64,000 nt of DNA from Muriiphilus sp048268845. Its GTDB lineage: Bacteria > Pseudomonadota > Alphaproteobacteria > Rhodobacterales > Rhodobacteraceae. This document shows positions 32,521-41,237 of the stretch, piece by piece. The position numbers and the translations under genes were made by a program. The notes below the pieces were generated by a model. The model did no database searches. It was not told where the DNA came from and was given only the letters and a program-made list of their open reading frames with translations. The number at the start of each line of letters is the position of its first letter. Position 1 is the first letter of the stretch. Location of the stretch: NCBI GenBank assembly GCA_048268845.1, contig JBLWUQ010000008.1:87373-151372 (forward strand), in the 5' to 3' direction.

Positions 32521-33629
32521 AGCTCCGCTATGGTGGCGTTGTCGATCATGTCCCAATCGAGCTCGATGCCAAGGCCCGGTGCCTCGGGCATCGTGGCGAT
32601 GCCGTCGGTGATTGGCAGGGGTTCTGTGAGGCCAAAGGCGAAGGGGTCCATCGGCCAGAGCAGTTCGAAATAGCTCGAATTCGCAATCGCGCCGTTCAGG
32701 TGCAGGTTCACCAGTTCCAGCGGGTGCAGGATCGTCGTGTGAAGCTCGCAGTTCATGTGGTGTGCCTCGGCCAGATGCGCGGTCTTGAGGGTGCCGGTGA
32801 TGCCGCCCGACCAGCTTGGATCGGCGCGCACCGCGTCGACGACGCGGCTGGCGATGCATTCGGCCACCGAATATGGGTGTTTTGCCAGAACCTCGGTGCC
32901 GACGACCGGAATGTCCAGCACCCGCGTCAACTCGCGCAGCGCGCCGAACGCCTCGTCGGGCAACGGCTCTTCCAGCCAGAGGAAATCAAGCTCCTCCAGC
33001 ACCCGGCCAAGGCGGATCGCCTGTTCCAGCGTATAGGGCGCGACCGGGTCCGACATCAGGGTAAACTCGGCCCCGACGGCATCGCGCACGGCGCGGTGAA
33101 TCTCGATATCCTCGGCCAGCGACTTGCCCGGCGGGTGGATCTTGTAGCCCTTCATCCCCGCCGCCTGCACCGCGCGCGCCTCGGCGGCATAGGCGTCGGC
33201 ATCGGGCAGGACCAGCGACGAGACATAGACCGGCACCTGCGCGCGCGCACCGCCGATATAGCGCCACAAGGGCTGGCCGGCGGCCTCGGCACCAAGCAGC
33301 CACAGGCAGCAATCGACCGGCCCGTAGCTGTAGATCGGCAGGTGATGCCACCAGCGGTCGGCCACCCGCCAATCCTGCCACGCCGCCTCGCGATCAAGCG
33401 CGTTTCGCCCGGTGAAGAACGGCCTGAGCGAGGCCGCCGCCAGATGCCCGGCCCCCAGCGCCGAACGCCCGGCAAAGCCGAACATCGAGGCCGAGCGGCC
33501 GCATTCGGTGTTGAGCGTGTAGACCAGAAACTCCAGCGCGTCCTGAGACTGGCCATCGCGCATCGACGCACCAGAGACCGAGGCCCCTTGGTGGCGACAG
33601 GCGCGTATGTCCAGCCCGGCGATCTGCAT
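32517..33629 (-). CDS. Enolase-superfamily (mandelate racemase/MLE) sugar-acid dehydratase-like
   Basis: A 370-residue enolase-superfamily protein. In the barrel: MKGYKIHPPGK gives a K-x-H in place of the usual K-x-K; metal-ligand positions are Asp in LMSDPVAPY, Glu in LWLEEPLPDE and Glu in VVGTEVLAK; CELHTT holds a late His. The C-terminal strand and GLTEPLPITDGIATMPEAPGLGIELDWD capping loop are typical of acid-sugar dehydratases. Overlaps the SAF-domain gene (ATGA). Substrate is unknown; it differs from the second enolase homologue at 34.6 kb. Confidence 0.82.
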   Translation of the reverse strand: MQIAGLDIRACRHQGASVSGASMRDGQSQDALEFLVYTLNTECGRSASMFGFAGRSALGAGHLAAASLRPFFTGRNALDREAAWQDWRVADRWWHHLPIYSYGPVDCCLWLLGAEAAGQPLWRYIGGARAQVPVYVSSLVLPDADAYAAEARAVQAAGMKGYKIHPPGKSLAEDIEIHRAVRDAVGAEFTLMSDPVAPYTLEQAIRLGRVLEELDFLWLEEPLPDEAFGALRELTRVLDIPVVGTEVLAKHPYSVAECIASRVVDAVRADPSWSGGITGTLKTAHLAEAHHMNCELHTTILHPLELVNLHLNGAIANSSYFELLWPMDPFAFGLTEPLPITDGIATMPEAPGLGIELDWDMIDNATIAEL

Positions 33630-33631
33630 GG

Positions 33632-34282
33632 TCAGAACTTCCCGTATTTCAGATAGGCTTCCTGCGGGTCGACGCCTTCGAGGATCGCCTTGCGCACCTT
33701 GCTTTCGGTCTGCATCGCGGCCAGCGACGCCTCCAGCACTTCGTCGACGATTTCGGCGGGAATGCAGACCATCCCGTCGCGGTCGCCGTGCAGCCAGTCG
33801 CCGGGGCGGATCAGCACTTCGTCGATCATGATGTCGACCTCGTGCGCCTTGGGCAGCCAGAACCCGACCACGTCGCGCGGCGTGTTGTGCGTGCCCCAGG
33901 CGGGAAATCCCAGATCGAGGATGAAATGCGTATCGCGCAAACCACCATCCACAACACAGCCCAGAACCCCCTTGCGGTGCAGGGTTTCCGCCGACAACTC
34001 GCCCATCTGCGCGACCTGATGGGTGTGCGGCTGGGTGGTCCAGATGTGGCCCGGCGGGGCCTTGGACAGCAGCCCGGTCCAGGCCAGCAGGGTTTCATGC
34101 GGATCGGCGGTTTCATCCACCCGCCCCTCGATGGTCCAGGCCGGGCCGCAGAGCGTCATCTCGGGCTGGAGCGGGCGGATGCGCGGCGGCAGGGTGAAAT
34201 TGCGCCGCCCCATGGCGCGCAATATGTCGTGGATGACGCTGGTATAGCAGGTCCGGTATTGCGCAAGGCGCGTATCAGTCAT
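33632..34282 (-). CDS. RraA-like aldolase/decarboxylase
   Basis: A 216-residue RraA-fold protein. VDGGLRDTHFILDLGFPAWG contains the GG-x-RD substrate/phosphate motif, and LHGDRDGMVCIP the metal-site Asp. Such proteins include 4-carboxy-4-hydroxy-2-oxoadipate aldolases and other 2-keto-acid aldolases, as opposed to the RNase E regulator. In this cluster it would suit the last retro-aldol step to pyruvate. It overlaps the mutarotase gene by eight bases. Confidence 0.8.
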   Translation of the reverse strand: MTDTRLAQYRTCYTSVIHDILRAMGRRNFTLPPRIRPLQPEMTLCGPAWTIEGRVDETADPHETLLAWTGLLSKAPPGHIWTTQPHTHQVAQMGELSAETLHRKGVLGCVVDGGLRDTHFILDLGFPAWGTHNTPRDVVGFWLPKAHEVDIMIDEVLIRPGDWLHGDRDGMVCIPAEIVDEVLEASLAAMQTESKVRKAILEGVDPQEAYLKYGKF

Positions 34283-34604
34283 GGTGAAATACCTCCTCCA
34301 TCATCGCCCACCATTCGCCCTCTTTTCGGGTCTCGAGCGGCTCCTGGCAGGGCATGCAGATATCCCACCATTCCTGGGTGCGCGGATCGGCGGCCATCCT
34401 GGCCGCGTCCGCATCGAAATCCACGCCGGTGTATTCCCAATAGCCGAACAGCAGGTTTTCCGGCTCGCGCAGGTAGATCGAGTAGTTGGTGATGTTGCAG
34501 GCCGAAATCATCGCCAGGATATCGGGCCAGGCATCGGCGTGCAGGCGTTTGTAGTCGTCGATCCGCTCGGGCTTGATGCCGATCACCATGGCCATGCGTT
34601 GCAT
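34275..34604 (-). CDS. L-rhamnose/L-fucose mutarotase family protein (COG3254)
   Basis: A 109-residue dimeric ferredoxin-like protein starting MQRMAMVIGIKPERIDDYKRLHADAWPDILAMISACNITNYSIYL, with His22 in the L-rhamnose mutarotase position, GYWEYTG and MPCQEPLETRKEGEWWAMMEEVFHHD at the end. Longer upstream frames are out of register with the enolase gene. It interconverts sugar anomers before dehydrogenation. It points to a 6-deoxy-sugar such as L-fucose or L-rhamnose as the substrate of the cluster. Confidence 0.87.
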   Translation of the reverse strand: MQRMAMVIGIKPERIDDYKRLHADAWPDILAMISACNITNYSIYLREPENLLFGYWEYTGVDFDADAARMAADPRTQEWWDICMPCQEPLETRKEGEWWAMMEEVFHHD

Positions 34605-34606
34605 TG

Positions 34607-35728
34607 TCAGGCTCCTTTCTGTCCGGAATGATGCTGCGTTCCGGCAACGATCCGGCCCCGGACCGCGTCCCAATCCCAGTCGATGCCGATGCCCGGCGCG
34701 TCCGGCGGGAAGGCCCGGCCCTCGCGAATGGCGAGCGGCGCGCGCGTCACCTCGTCAAGCTGCGGGATATATTCCAGCGTCGGGGCGTTGGGGATAGCGC
34801 AGACCAGGCTGACATGCAGTTCCATCAGGAAATGCGGGCAGACCGGCACGTTGAACGCCTCGGCCAGATGCGCGATCTTGAGCCATGGCGTGATGCCGCC
34901 GACCCGCGCCACATCGGCCTGCACGACGCTGCAGGCACCGGCCTCGAGGTAGTCCTTGAACTGGCTCAGGCTATACATGCTTTCACCGACCGCAATCGGC
35001 ACCCGCGACTGGCGGGCAAGCTGGCGGTGCGCGCCGACGTCATCCGCCGGCATCGGTTCCTCGAACCAGTGGATGCCAAGATCCGCCAGCATGTCGGCAC
35101 GGCGCAGCGCCTCGGCCAGCGAAAACGACTGGTTGGCGTCGACCATGATAAGGAAATCGTCGCCCACCGCCGCACGCACCGCAGTCAGTCGCGCGCGGTC
35201 CTCGGCGATCGAGGGCTTGCCGATCTTCAGCTTGGCGCCGGAAAACCCGGCCTTCTGCATCGCCAGCGCGTCCGCGACCAGCGCCTCGGTGGCCAGATGC
35301 AACCAACCACCCTCGGTGGTGTAGAGCGGCACCGACGCCTGCGACCCGCCCGCCATGCGCCAGAGCGGCAGGCCGGCGCGCTTGCAGCGCAGATCCCAAA
35401 GCGCCGTGTCAATCGCCGCCAGCGCCAGCGAGGTGATCGCGCCCACCGCCGTCGCGTGGGTGGAAAACAGCAGATCGCGCCAGATGCCGTCGATCTCCTC
35501 GGCCTCGCGCCCGATCAGGCGCGGGGCAAGGCTTTCAGCCAGGAGGCTGACAATCGCCTTGCCGCCGGTGCCGATGGTGTAGCTGTAGCCGGTCCCTACC
35601 TGCCCGTCCGCGTCGGTGATGCGGACAATCGGGGTTTCCTGACTGACGAAGGACTGGATCGCATCCACCCGCACGACCTTCGGCGGCAGGTCGATCATCA
35701 GGATCTCGACTGAAACGATCCGTGCCAT
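34607..35728 (-). CDS. Enolase-superfamily mandelate racemase/MLE protein
   Basis: A 373-residue enolase-superfamily protein with the canonical K-x-K (GAKLKIG), metal ligands in MVDANQSF (Asp), WFEEPMP (Glu) and AVGESMY (Glu), and late His in CPHFLMELHVSL. These are the residues for proton abstraction and Mg binding in racemases and sugar-acid dehydratases. The last base of the ABC ATPase stop and the start are adjacent (shared base 35728). Substrate not identifiable. Confidence 0.85.
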   Translation of the reverse strand: MARIVSVEILMIDLPPKVVRVDAIQSFVSQETPIVRITDADGQVGTGYSYTIGTGGKAIVSLLAESLAPRLIGREAEEIDGIWRDLLFSTHATAVGAITSLALAAIDTALWDLRCKRAGLPLWRMAGGSQASVPLYTTEGGWLHLATEALVADALAMQKAGFSGAKLKIGKPSIAEDRARLTAVRAAVGDDFLIMVDANQSFSLAEALRRADMLADLGIHWFEEPMPADDVGAHRQLARQSRVPIAVGESMYSLSQFKDYLEAGACSVVQADVARVGGITPWLKIAHLAEAFNVPVCPHFLMELHVSLVCAIPNAPTLEYIPQLDEVTRAPLAIREGRAFPPDAPGIGIDWDWDAVRGRIVAGTQHHSGQKGA

Positions 35729-36822
35729 CAGTCGATCCTGACCGAGCGTCCGGTGGCGGCGTCGAACAGATGCACCTTGTCGAGCGCCACGCGGAAATTC
35801 AGAACCTCGCCGACCGCGACATCGCGCGGATCGAACATCTTGCCCTGCACATCCTGCCCGGCAAGGCTGGTGTAGATCAGGGTTTCGGTGCCCAGAAGTT
35901 CGGCCAGTTCCACCGGCAGCGCCAGCATCGCGCCCTCGCCGCTGTCGTGGATGCCGTGGCCTTCGGGCGTCATGTCGTCGGGGCGGATGCCGAGGATCAC
36001 CTTTTGCCCGTCCTTCACAAGATCCGCGAGGCGGCTGGGCACCGGCAGGGCCGTATCGTCGGCCAGCACAACCTGACCACCGGCAATGCGCGCCGGGATC
36101 AGGTTCATCGGCGGCGAGCCGATGAAGCTGGCGACGAAGGTGTTGGCCGGGTGATTGAACACCTGCATCGGGGTGCCGACCTGCTCGATATGGCCGTCCT
36201 TCATCACCACGATGCGGTCGGCCAGCGTCATCGCCTCGACCTGATCGTGGGTCACATAGACCACGGTGGTCCTGACCTTGTGGTGCAGTTTCTTGATCTC
36301 GGTGCGCATCTGAACGCGCAGCTTGGCGTCGAGGTTCGAAAGCGGCTCGTCGAACAGGAACGCGCCGGGCTGGCGCACGATGGCGCGGCCCATCGCGACG
36401 CGCTGGCGCTGGCCGCCGGACAGCTCGGCGGGCGTGCGCTCCATCAGATCGGTCAGGCCAAGGATCTCGGCCGCCTCGGCCACACGTTCGGCCACGACCT
36501 TGGGCGGGTGCTTGGCGACCTTCAGCCCGAAACCGAGGTTCTCGCGCACCGACATATGCGGATAAAGCGCGTAGTTCTGGAACACCATCGAGATGTTGCG
36601 CTTGCGCGGCGGAAGGTCATTGACCAGCACGTCACCGATCCGGATCTCGCCGCCCGATATGTCCTCAAGCCCGGCGATCATGCGCAGCGTGGTGGACTTG
36701 CCGCAGCCCGAAGGCCCGACCAGAACGACGAACTCGTTATGCGCGATGTCGAGGTTGATGCCGTGCACGACCTCGGTCTTGCCATAGCGTTTGACGACGG
36801 AATTGAGGTTGATGCTCGCCAA
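35728..36822 (-). CDS. Sugar ABC transporter ATPase (UgpC/MsmK type)
   Basis: A 364-residue ATPase with Walker A GPSGCGKST (36-44), signature LSGGQRQRVAMGRA, Walker B in GAFLFDEPLSNLDAKL, and a C-terminal TOBE/MalK-type regulatory domain after residue 240. It is the third component after the permeases and the periplasmic binding protein and overlaps the enolase gene by one base. This MalK-like type energises import of oligosaccharides or glycosides. Confidence 0.93.
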   Translation of the reverse strand: MASINLNSVVKRYGKTEVVHGINLDIAHNEFVVLVGPSGCGKSTTLRMIAGLEDISGGEIRIGDVLVNDLPPRKRNISMVFQNYALYPHMSVRENLGFGLKVAKHPPKVVAERVAEAAEILGLTDLMERTPAELSGGQRQRVAMGRAIVRQPGAFLFDEPLSNLDAKLRVQMRTEIKKLHHKVRTTVVYVTHDQVEAMTLADRIVVMKDGHIEQVGTPMQVFNHPANTFVASFIGSPPMNLIPARIAGGQVVLADDTALPVPSRLADLVKDGQKVILGIRPDDMTPEGHGIHDSGEGAMLALPVELAELLGTETLIYTSLAGQDVQGKMFDPRDVAVGEVLNFRVALDKVHLFDAATGRSVRID

Positions 36823-36828
36823 GGGTCT

Positions 36829-37686
36829 CTATCCTTTCACGCCGCCGAAGGTCAGCCCGGCAATCAGGTGTTTCTGCACGAGGAAGGTCAGGATCAGCGC
36901 CGGGACGATGATGATCACCGCCATCGCGCACATGCCCGCCCAGTCGATGGTGAATTGCGCGGTGAAGTCCATCAGGCCCACCGGCAGGGTTTTCGAGTCG
37001 GTCGAGCGGGTCAACTGACTGGCCAGCGCGTATTCGTTCCATGAGGTCAGGAAGGCGAACACCCCGGCCGCCGCGATGCCCGAGCGGGCCAGTGGAAACT
37101 CGATCTTCCAGAACGCCTGCCAGCGGGTGCAGCCATCGACCTGCGCGGCCTCGTTCATTTCCTTTGGGATCTGGCGGAAGAACCCGTCGATCAGCCAGAT
37201 GGTGAAGGGCACGTTGAGCGCAACGTAAACGATGATCATCCCGAGCTTGGCGTCGATCAGGCCCAGTTTCGACCAGATCATGAACACCGGCAGCGACAGC
37301 GCGATCCCCGGCACGGCGCGCGACAGCATCAGCCCCAGAAACAGCGAGTTCTTGTAGCGGAAGCGAAAGCGCGCGAAGGCATAGCCGCCGGACATGCCGA
37401 TCATCAGCGCGATCACCGTCGAGGTGGTGGCGATGATCATCGAGTTGGTGAAGTAGCTCAGCACCGGAATCGCGACCTGGGCATCGCCAAAGCCGAAGAT
37501 CGAGGCGAAGTTGGCGAAGGTCGGGTTTTCGGGAATCCAGATCGCCGGCTTGGCCATGATCTCGCGATTGGGGCGAAAGGCCGACAGCACCACCCAAAGG
37601 CCCGGCACCCCCATCACGATCATCAAAAGGAAGGTGGCGATCCAGGTGCCGATCGCCATCAGCCGCTTTTTCAGCGCACCACTCAT
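36829..37686 (-). CDS. Sugar ABC transporter permease (MalG/AraQ type)
   Basis: A 285-residue permease starting MSGALKKRLMAIGTWIATFLLMIVMGVPGLWV with six predicted membrane segments and the EAA loop EMNEAAQVDGCTRWQAFWKIEFPL that contacts the ATPase. The ATG overlaps the stop of the first permease (ATGA). Inner-membrane partner of the MalF-type permease. Confidence 0.9.
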   Translation of the reverse strand: MSGALKKRLMAIGTWIATFLLMIVMGVPGLWVVLSAFRPNREIMAKPAIWIPENPTFANFASIFGFGDAQVAIPVLSYFTNSMIIATTSTVIALMIGMSGGYAFARFRFRYKNSLFLGLMLSRAVPGIALSLPVFMIWSKLGLIDAKLGMIIVYVALNVPFTIWLIDGFFRQIPKEMNEAAQVDGCTRWQAFWKIEFPLARSGIAAAGVFAFLTSWNEYALASQLTRSTDSKTLPVGLMDFTAQFTIDWAGMCAMAVIIIVPALILTFLVQKHLIAGLTFGGVKG

Positions 37687-38612
37687 TCCGCACCTCCCAT
37701 GTAGCGGCGCGCCGCCACCAGCTTGGTGAAGAAATAATAGGTGAAGGCCACAGACAGCAGCGTCGAGACATAGGCCATCGCGTTGGCCTCGCCCATCTTG
37801 GAGTTGTCGTATCCGACCCGCGCGATCAGGGTCCACAGGACCTCGGTGCGCCCCGCCGGTCCGCCCCCGGTCATCACGTCGACGATGTCATAGGCGCGCG
37901 CCACGTCGAGCGAGCGGATGGTCATCGCGATGAAGGCGAACGGCATGATGAACGGCAGGGTGATATGGCGAAACACCTGCCACGGGTTGCAGCCGTCGAC
38001 CCTGGCCGCCTCAAGCGGATCGCGCGGCATCGCGAAGAGGCCCGCCAGCAGCAGGATGGCAAAGACCGAGGTGCTCATCCAGACTTCGGCAAAGATGATC
38101 GACATCATGCCCAGCGGCTTGTCGACCAGCCAGGCGATCGAGCCATCGGTGATGCCCAGCGCCTGCAGCGCGTTGTTCAGGATGCCGATATTGTCGTTGA
38201 AGATGTATTTGAACTGAAAGCCCACGAGGATCGGCGAGAACATCATCGGAAACATCATCATGGTGCGCAGCGTGCGCTGGCCCCAGGTGATGCGGTTGAT
38301 CAGAAGCGCGATGCCGAGGCCGAGTATAAACTCGAGGTTGAGCGCGATGGCCAGAAACAGGATCGTGCGCCCGAACGCCCACCAGAACTTGTCGTCGCCA
38401 AACAGCCGCACATAGTTGCGCAGGCCGACGAAGGTGTTGATCGTGTCGGGCTTGGTCAGCTTGTAAGGCGTCATGCTGGTATAGAGCGAGAACGCCAGCG
38501 GGATCGCGACGACGAACAGGATCGTCAGGATCGCCGGTGACAGCAACAGGAACGGCGTGTGTTTTTCCGCGCGCCAGCGCATGGGCAGCACCTTCGACTG
38601 GGGTTCGGCCAA
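37683..38612 (-). CDS. Sugar ABC transporter permease (MalF/LacF type)
   Basis: A 309-residue permease with a first helix LLLSPAILTILFVVAIPLAF and the EAA loop DPLEAARVDGCNPWQVFRHITLPF. Start at 38612, although MRWRAEKHTP ten codons in (38582) is possible. It lies 44 bases after the binding protein gene. Forms the channel with the MalG-type permease. Confidence 0.9.
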   Translation of the reverse strand: MAEPQSKVLPMRWRAEKHTPFLLLSPAILTILFVVAIPLAFSLYTSMTPYKLTKPDTINTFVGLRNYVRLFGDDKFWWAFGRTILFLAIALNLEFILGLGIALLINRITWGQRTLRTMMMFPMMFSPILVGFQFKYIFNDNIGILNNALQALGITDGSIAWLVDKPLGMMSIIFAEVWMSTSVFAILLLAGLFAMPRDPLEAARVDGCNPWQVFRHITLPFIMPFAFIAMTIRSLDVARAYDIVDVMTGGGPAGRTEVLWTLIARVGYDNSKMGEANAMAYVSTLLSVAFTYYFFTKLVAARRYMGGAE

Positions 38613-38656
38613 AGCAGGGCGACAGCTTGCACCGCCGCCCCGCCGGGAGGATCAGC

Positions 38657-39976
38657 TTATTTCCGGTATCCGGCATCCTGCATGATCTCGCCAGCCGCTT
38701 CGGCGGCATCGTCGAGCGCATCCTGGATCGACTTTTCGCCCAGGATCGCCGCCTGCAACGCCGGCCAGATCTCGTTGGATACCTCGATCCACGGCTCGAT
38801 CAGCGGCGGCGTGAAGGCGTCTTCGGCCATGGACTGCGCATAGGTCTCCGACACCATCGCCTGGAACTCGTTGCCCTCGGCCAGGAACTCGGCCTTGACC
38901 GCATCCCAGACCGATTGCCGCGTAGGCAACAGGCCGGTGCGCGCCTCGACCATCTGCCGGTCGTGGTCGGTCAGGAAGGTGATGAACGACGCGGCTGCAT
39001 CGGGGTTGTCACAGGTCTCGGTGATCGAGAAGGTGTGGCTGCCCGACCAGCCCGAGCGGATGCCCGCAGCCCCCTTGGGCGCGCGCACCAGTCCGACATT
39101 GCCCGCAACCTGCGAGGCGGTCGGGTCATTGAAATAGGCAGCCCAGCCGGCCCAGTCGAGGTTCAGCGCCACCGTGCCCGAGGCAAAGCCCGCGCCGGTG
39201 TCGTCCCAGAGGTAGTTCATCACGCCCGCCGGCACCGCCTGCGCGTCATAGAGATCCTTGAACCACTGCACCGTCATCACGCCTTCGGGCGAATTGAAGG
39301 TCGGGTTCCAGTCCTCGTCGAACAGCGCGCCGCCATTGGCGACCAGCATCTCATAGAACCGGCCGGTGATGGCCTCGTCCTTGCCGACGTATTGCGTGCC
39401 GTAGAAATCAGGCGGATTGGCGAAGAACAGCGCCTGGTCCTTGACCTCGTCCCAGGTGTCGGGCGGGGCCAGCTCATAGCCGTATTCGGCCAGGAACGCG
39501 GCCTTGTTGTCCTCGTCCTCGTAGAGCGATTTCTGGTAGTAGAGGTTCGAGATGTCCGAGTGGCGCGGCAGTTGCACCAGCCTCCCGTCCACGGTCGAGT
39601 TTTCCAGCGCAAGCGGCTGGAACTCGGCCAGCACCGCCGGGTCGAGCAGCCCGTTCAGGTCGCGGTAGATATTGCCGTATTGCGGCGCGAAACTGGTGTG
39701 GTTCGAGCCGACGCACCAATCGAGCGTTCCTGCCGCGATGTCCTGCTTGATCTCGCGGTCGAGCTCGAAGTGGTTCTTGCGCGACAGGATATCGACGGTC
39801 GCGCCGGTCTCGGCCTCCCATTTCGCGATCTCGGCATAGAGCGGTTCGTATTGCGCGCCGCCGATCAGCTTCACCCGCAAGGTATAGCCGTCGAATTCTC
39901 CGGCCTGAACCGGGGCCGCCAACATGAACGGCACCAGCGCCGTCGCCGTCAGAAGCTTGAGTTTGTTGATGTTCAT
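38657..39976 (-). CDS. Periplasmic sugar-binding protein of the ABC transporter
   Basis: A 439-residue solute-binding protein, start MNINKLKLLTATALVPFMLAAPVQA giving a 25-residue Sec signal peptide cut at AQA/G. It has the family-1 layout (ETGATVDILSRKNHFELDREIKQ, WVKD-like segments, TFLTDHDRQMVEARTGLLPTRQSVWDAV). First gene of the transporter, 25 bases after the CaiB stop. Binds the sugar substrate in the periplasm. Confidence 0.9.
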   Translation of the reverse strand: MNINKLKLLTATALVPFMLAAPVQAGEFDGYTLRVKLIGGAQYEPLYAEIAKWEAETGATVDILSRKNHFELDREIKQDIAAGTLDWCVGSNHTSFAPQYGNIYRDLNGLLDPAVLAEFQPLALENSTVDGRLVQLPRHSDISNLYYQKSLYEDEDNKAAFLAEYGYELAPPDTWDEVKDQALFFANPPDFYGTQYVGKDEAITGRFYEMLVANGGALFDEDWNPTFNSPEGVMTVQWFKDLYDAQAVPAGVMNYLWDDTGAGFASGTVALNLDWAGWAAYFNDPTASQVAGNVGLVRAPKGAAGIRSGWSGSHTFSITETCDNPDAAASFITFLTDHDRQMVEARTGLLPTRQSVWDAVKAEFLAEGNEFQAMVSETYAQSMAEDAFTPPLIEPWIEVSNEIWPALQAAILGEKSIQDALDDAAEAAGEIMQDAGYRK

Positions 39977-40001
39977 TGTCTTCCTCCCGTGGATTTGCCG
40001 G

Positions 40002-41237
40002 TCAGTCTCCGATGCGCCCGAGGTCCTTTCCGGACGCCGCCATTGCGCCACCTTCCCCCGGCAAGTTGTCGGAAAGCAGCTCGTCATAGACCCTGTCGCT
40101 GTCTGCGCCCAACGCAGGCGCGGCGCGGTCTGATTTCAATGTGCAATTGTCGATGCGAAGCGGCCCGCGCAGCGCGTTCAGCTTGACGCTGCCGTTACGC
40201 CGGATCTCCTGTTCGAGATCGAGGATCTTCCACGCCTCGCTGGCCATCAGCCCCGGCCAGTCCAGCACCTCGGAACACCAGATGTCCGCCGGTTGCAGGA
40301 TCGCCAGCCAGTCGGCAGTTGTCTTCTGCCGGATCGCCTTTGCCATCACGGCCTTGATGTCGTCGCGGTGCTGCATCATCGCGCGGCTGTCGTCGTAGTA
40401 TTGCGACAGGCCGTCGATGCCCATCAGCTCGGCCAGCTTCTGCAACGACGGCGTCATCGCCACGGCAAGGTAGCTGTCGGCGGTCTGGTAGACGCCGTAG
40501 GGCGCGCCGAGATAGGCATGCGCGCTGTTCACCGCGCCGCGCGTCGGCACCCGCCGGCCATCGTTGAGATGCGTGGTCAGAACCTCGAACTGGAAGTCGA
40601 TCATCGCCTCGAGCAGGCTGGTCTGAACCAGCGCGCCGCGCCCGTGGATGCCGCGCCCGACAAGCGCCGCAAGGATGCCCTGCGCCAGCGCGTTACCCGC
40701 CAGCATGTCGGCCACCGCCAGCCCCATCGGCATCGGCGGATCGTCGCGGCTGCCGGTCAGCCACAACAGGCCCGAGCGCGCTTGCGCCAGCAGGTCCTGC
40801 CCCGGCAGATCCTTCCACGGCCCGTCCTCGCCATAGCCCGAGATCGAGCCGTAGACGATGCGCGGATTGATCTCGCGCACCGCGTCATAGCCAAAGCCCT
40901 GCCGCTCGATCACGCCGGGGCGGAAGTTCTGCACCATCACGTCGGCGGTTTTCAAAAGCGCGCGCAGACGCTCGCGATCCTCGGGATCGCGCAGGTCGGC
41001 GGTGATGCTTTCCTTGTTGCGGTTGATCGCGTGGAACAGCGAGTTGTCGCCGTCGATGTCGGTGTCCGAGATATAGAGGTTGCGGCACAGATCGCCGATG
41101 CCGGGACGCTCGACCTTGATCACCCGCGCGCCCAGATCGGCCAGTTTCAGGGTCGCCAGCGGCGCGGACAGGAACTGGCTGAAATCCAGAACCACCAGCC
41201 CGTCGAGCGGGCGCTGCGATTGCGGCAGGGACTTCAC
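40002..41237 (-). CDS. CaiB/BaiF family CoA-transferase
   Basis: A 411-residue class III CoA-transferase: LDFSQFLSAPLATLKLADLGARVIKVERPGIGD, FRPGVIERQGFGYDAV, and AVADMLAGNALAQGIL with the catalytic Asp. Overlaps the signal-less binding-protein-like gene by four bases. Moves CoA between organic acids. Its presence between a MaoC gene and the sugar ABC genes suggests that an acid produced by the pathway is activated here. Confidence 0.88.
   Translation of the reverse strand: MKSLPQSQRPLDGLVVLDFSQFLSAPLATLKLADLGARVIKVERPGIGDLCRNLYISDTDIDGDNSLFHAINRNKESITADLRDPEDRERLRALLKTADVMVQNFRPGVIERQGFGYDAVREINPRIVYGSISGYGEDGPWKDLPGQDLLAQARSGLLWLTGSRDDPPMPMGLAVADMLAGNALAQGILAALVGRGIHGRGALVQTSLLEAMIDFQFEVLTTHLNDGRRVPTRGAVNSAHAYLGAPYGVYQTADSYLAVAMTPSLQKLAELMGIDGLSQYYDDSRAMMQHRDDIKAVMAKAIRQKTTADWLAILQPADIWCSEVLDWPGLMASEAWKILDLEQEIRRNGSVKLNALRGPLRIDNCTLKSDRAAPALGADSDRVYDELLSDNLPGEGGAMAASGKDLGRIGD

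Noticed and set aside
37683..37771. Longer N-terminal extension of the second sugar permease and other upstream extensions (e.g. sigma factor, cupredoxin, IclR, MetF-like)
   Set aside because: The extensions lie in another frame of the upstream gene, have no family resemblance, and good starts with coupling or ribosome sites exist downstream.
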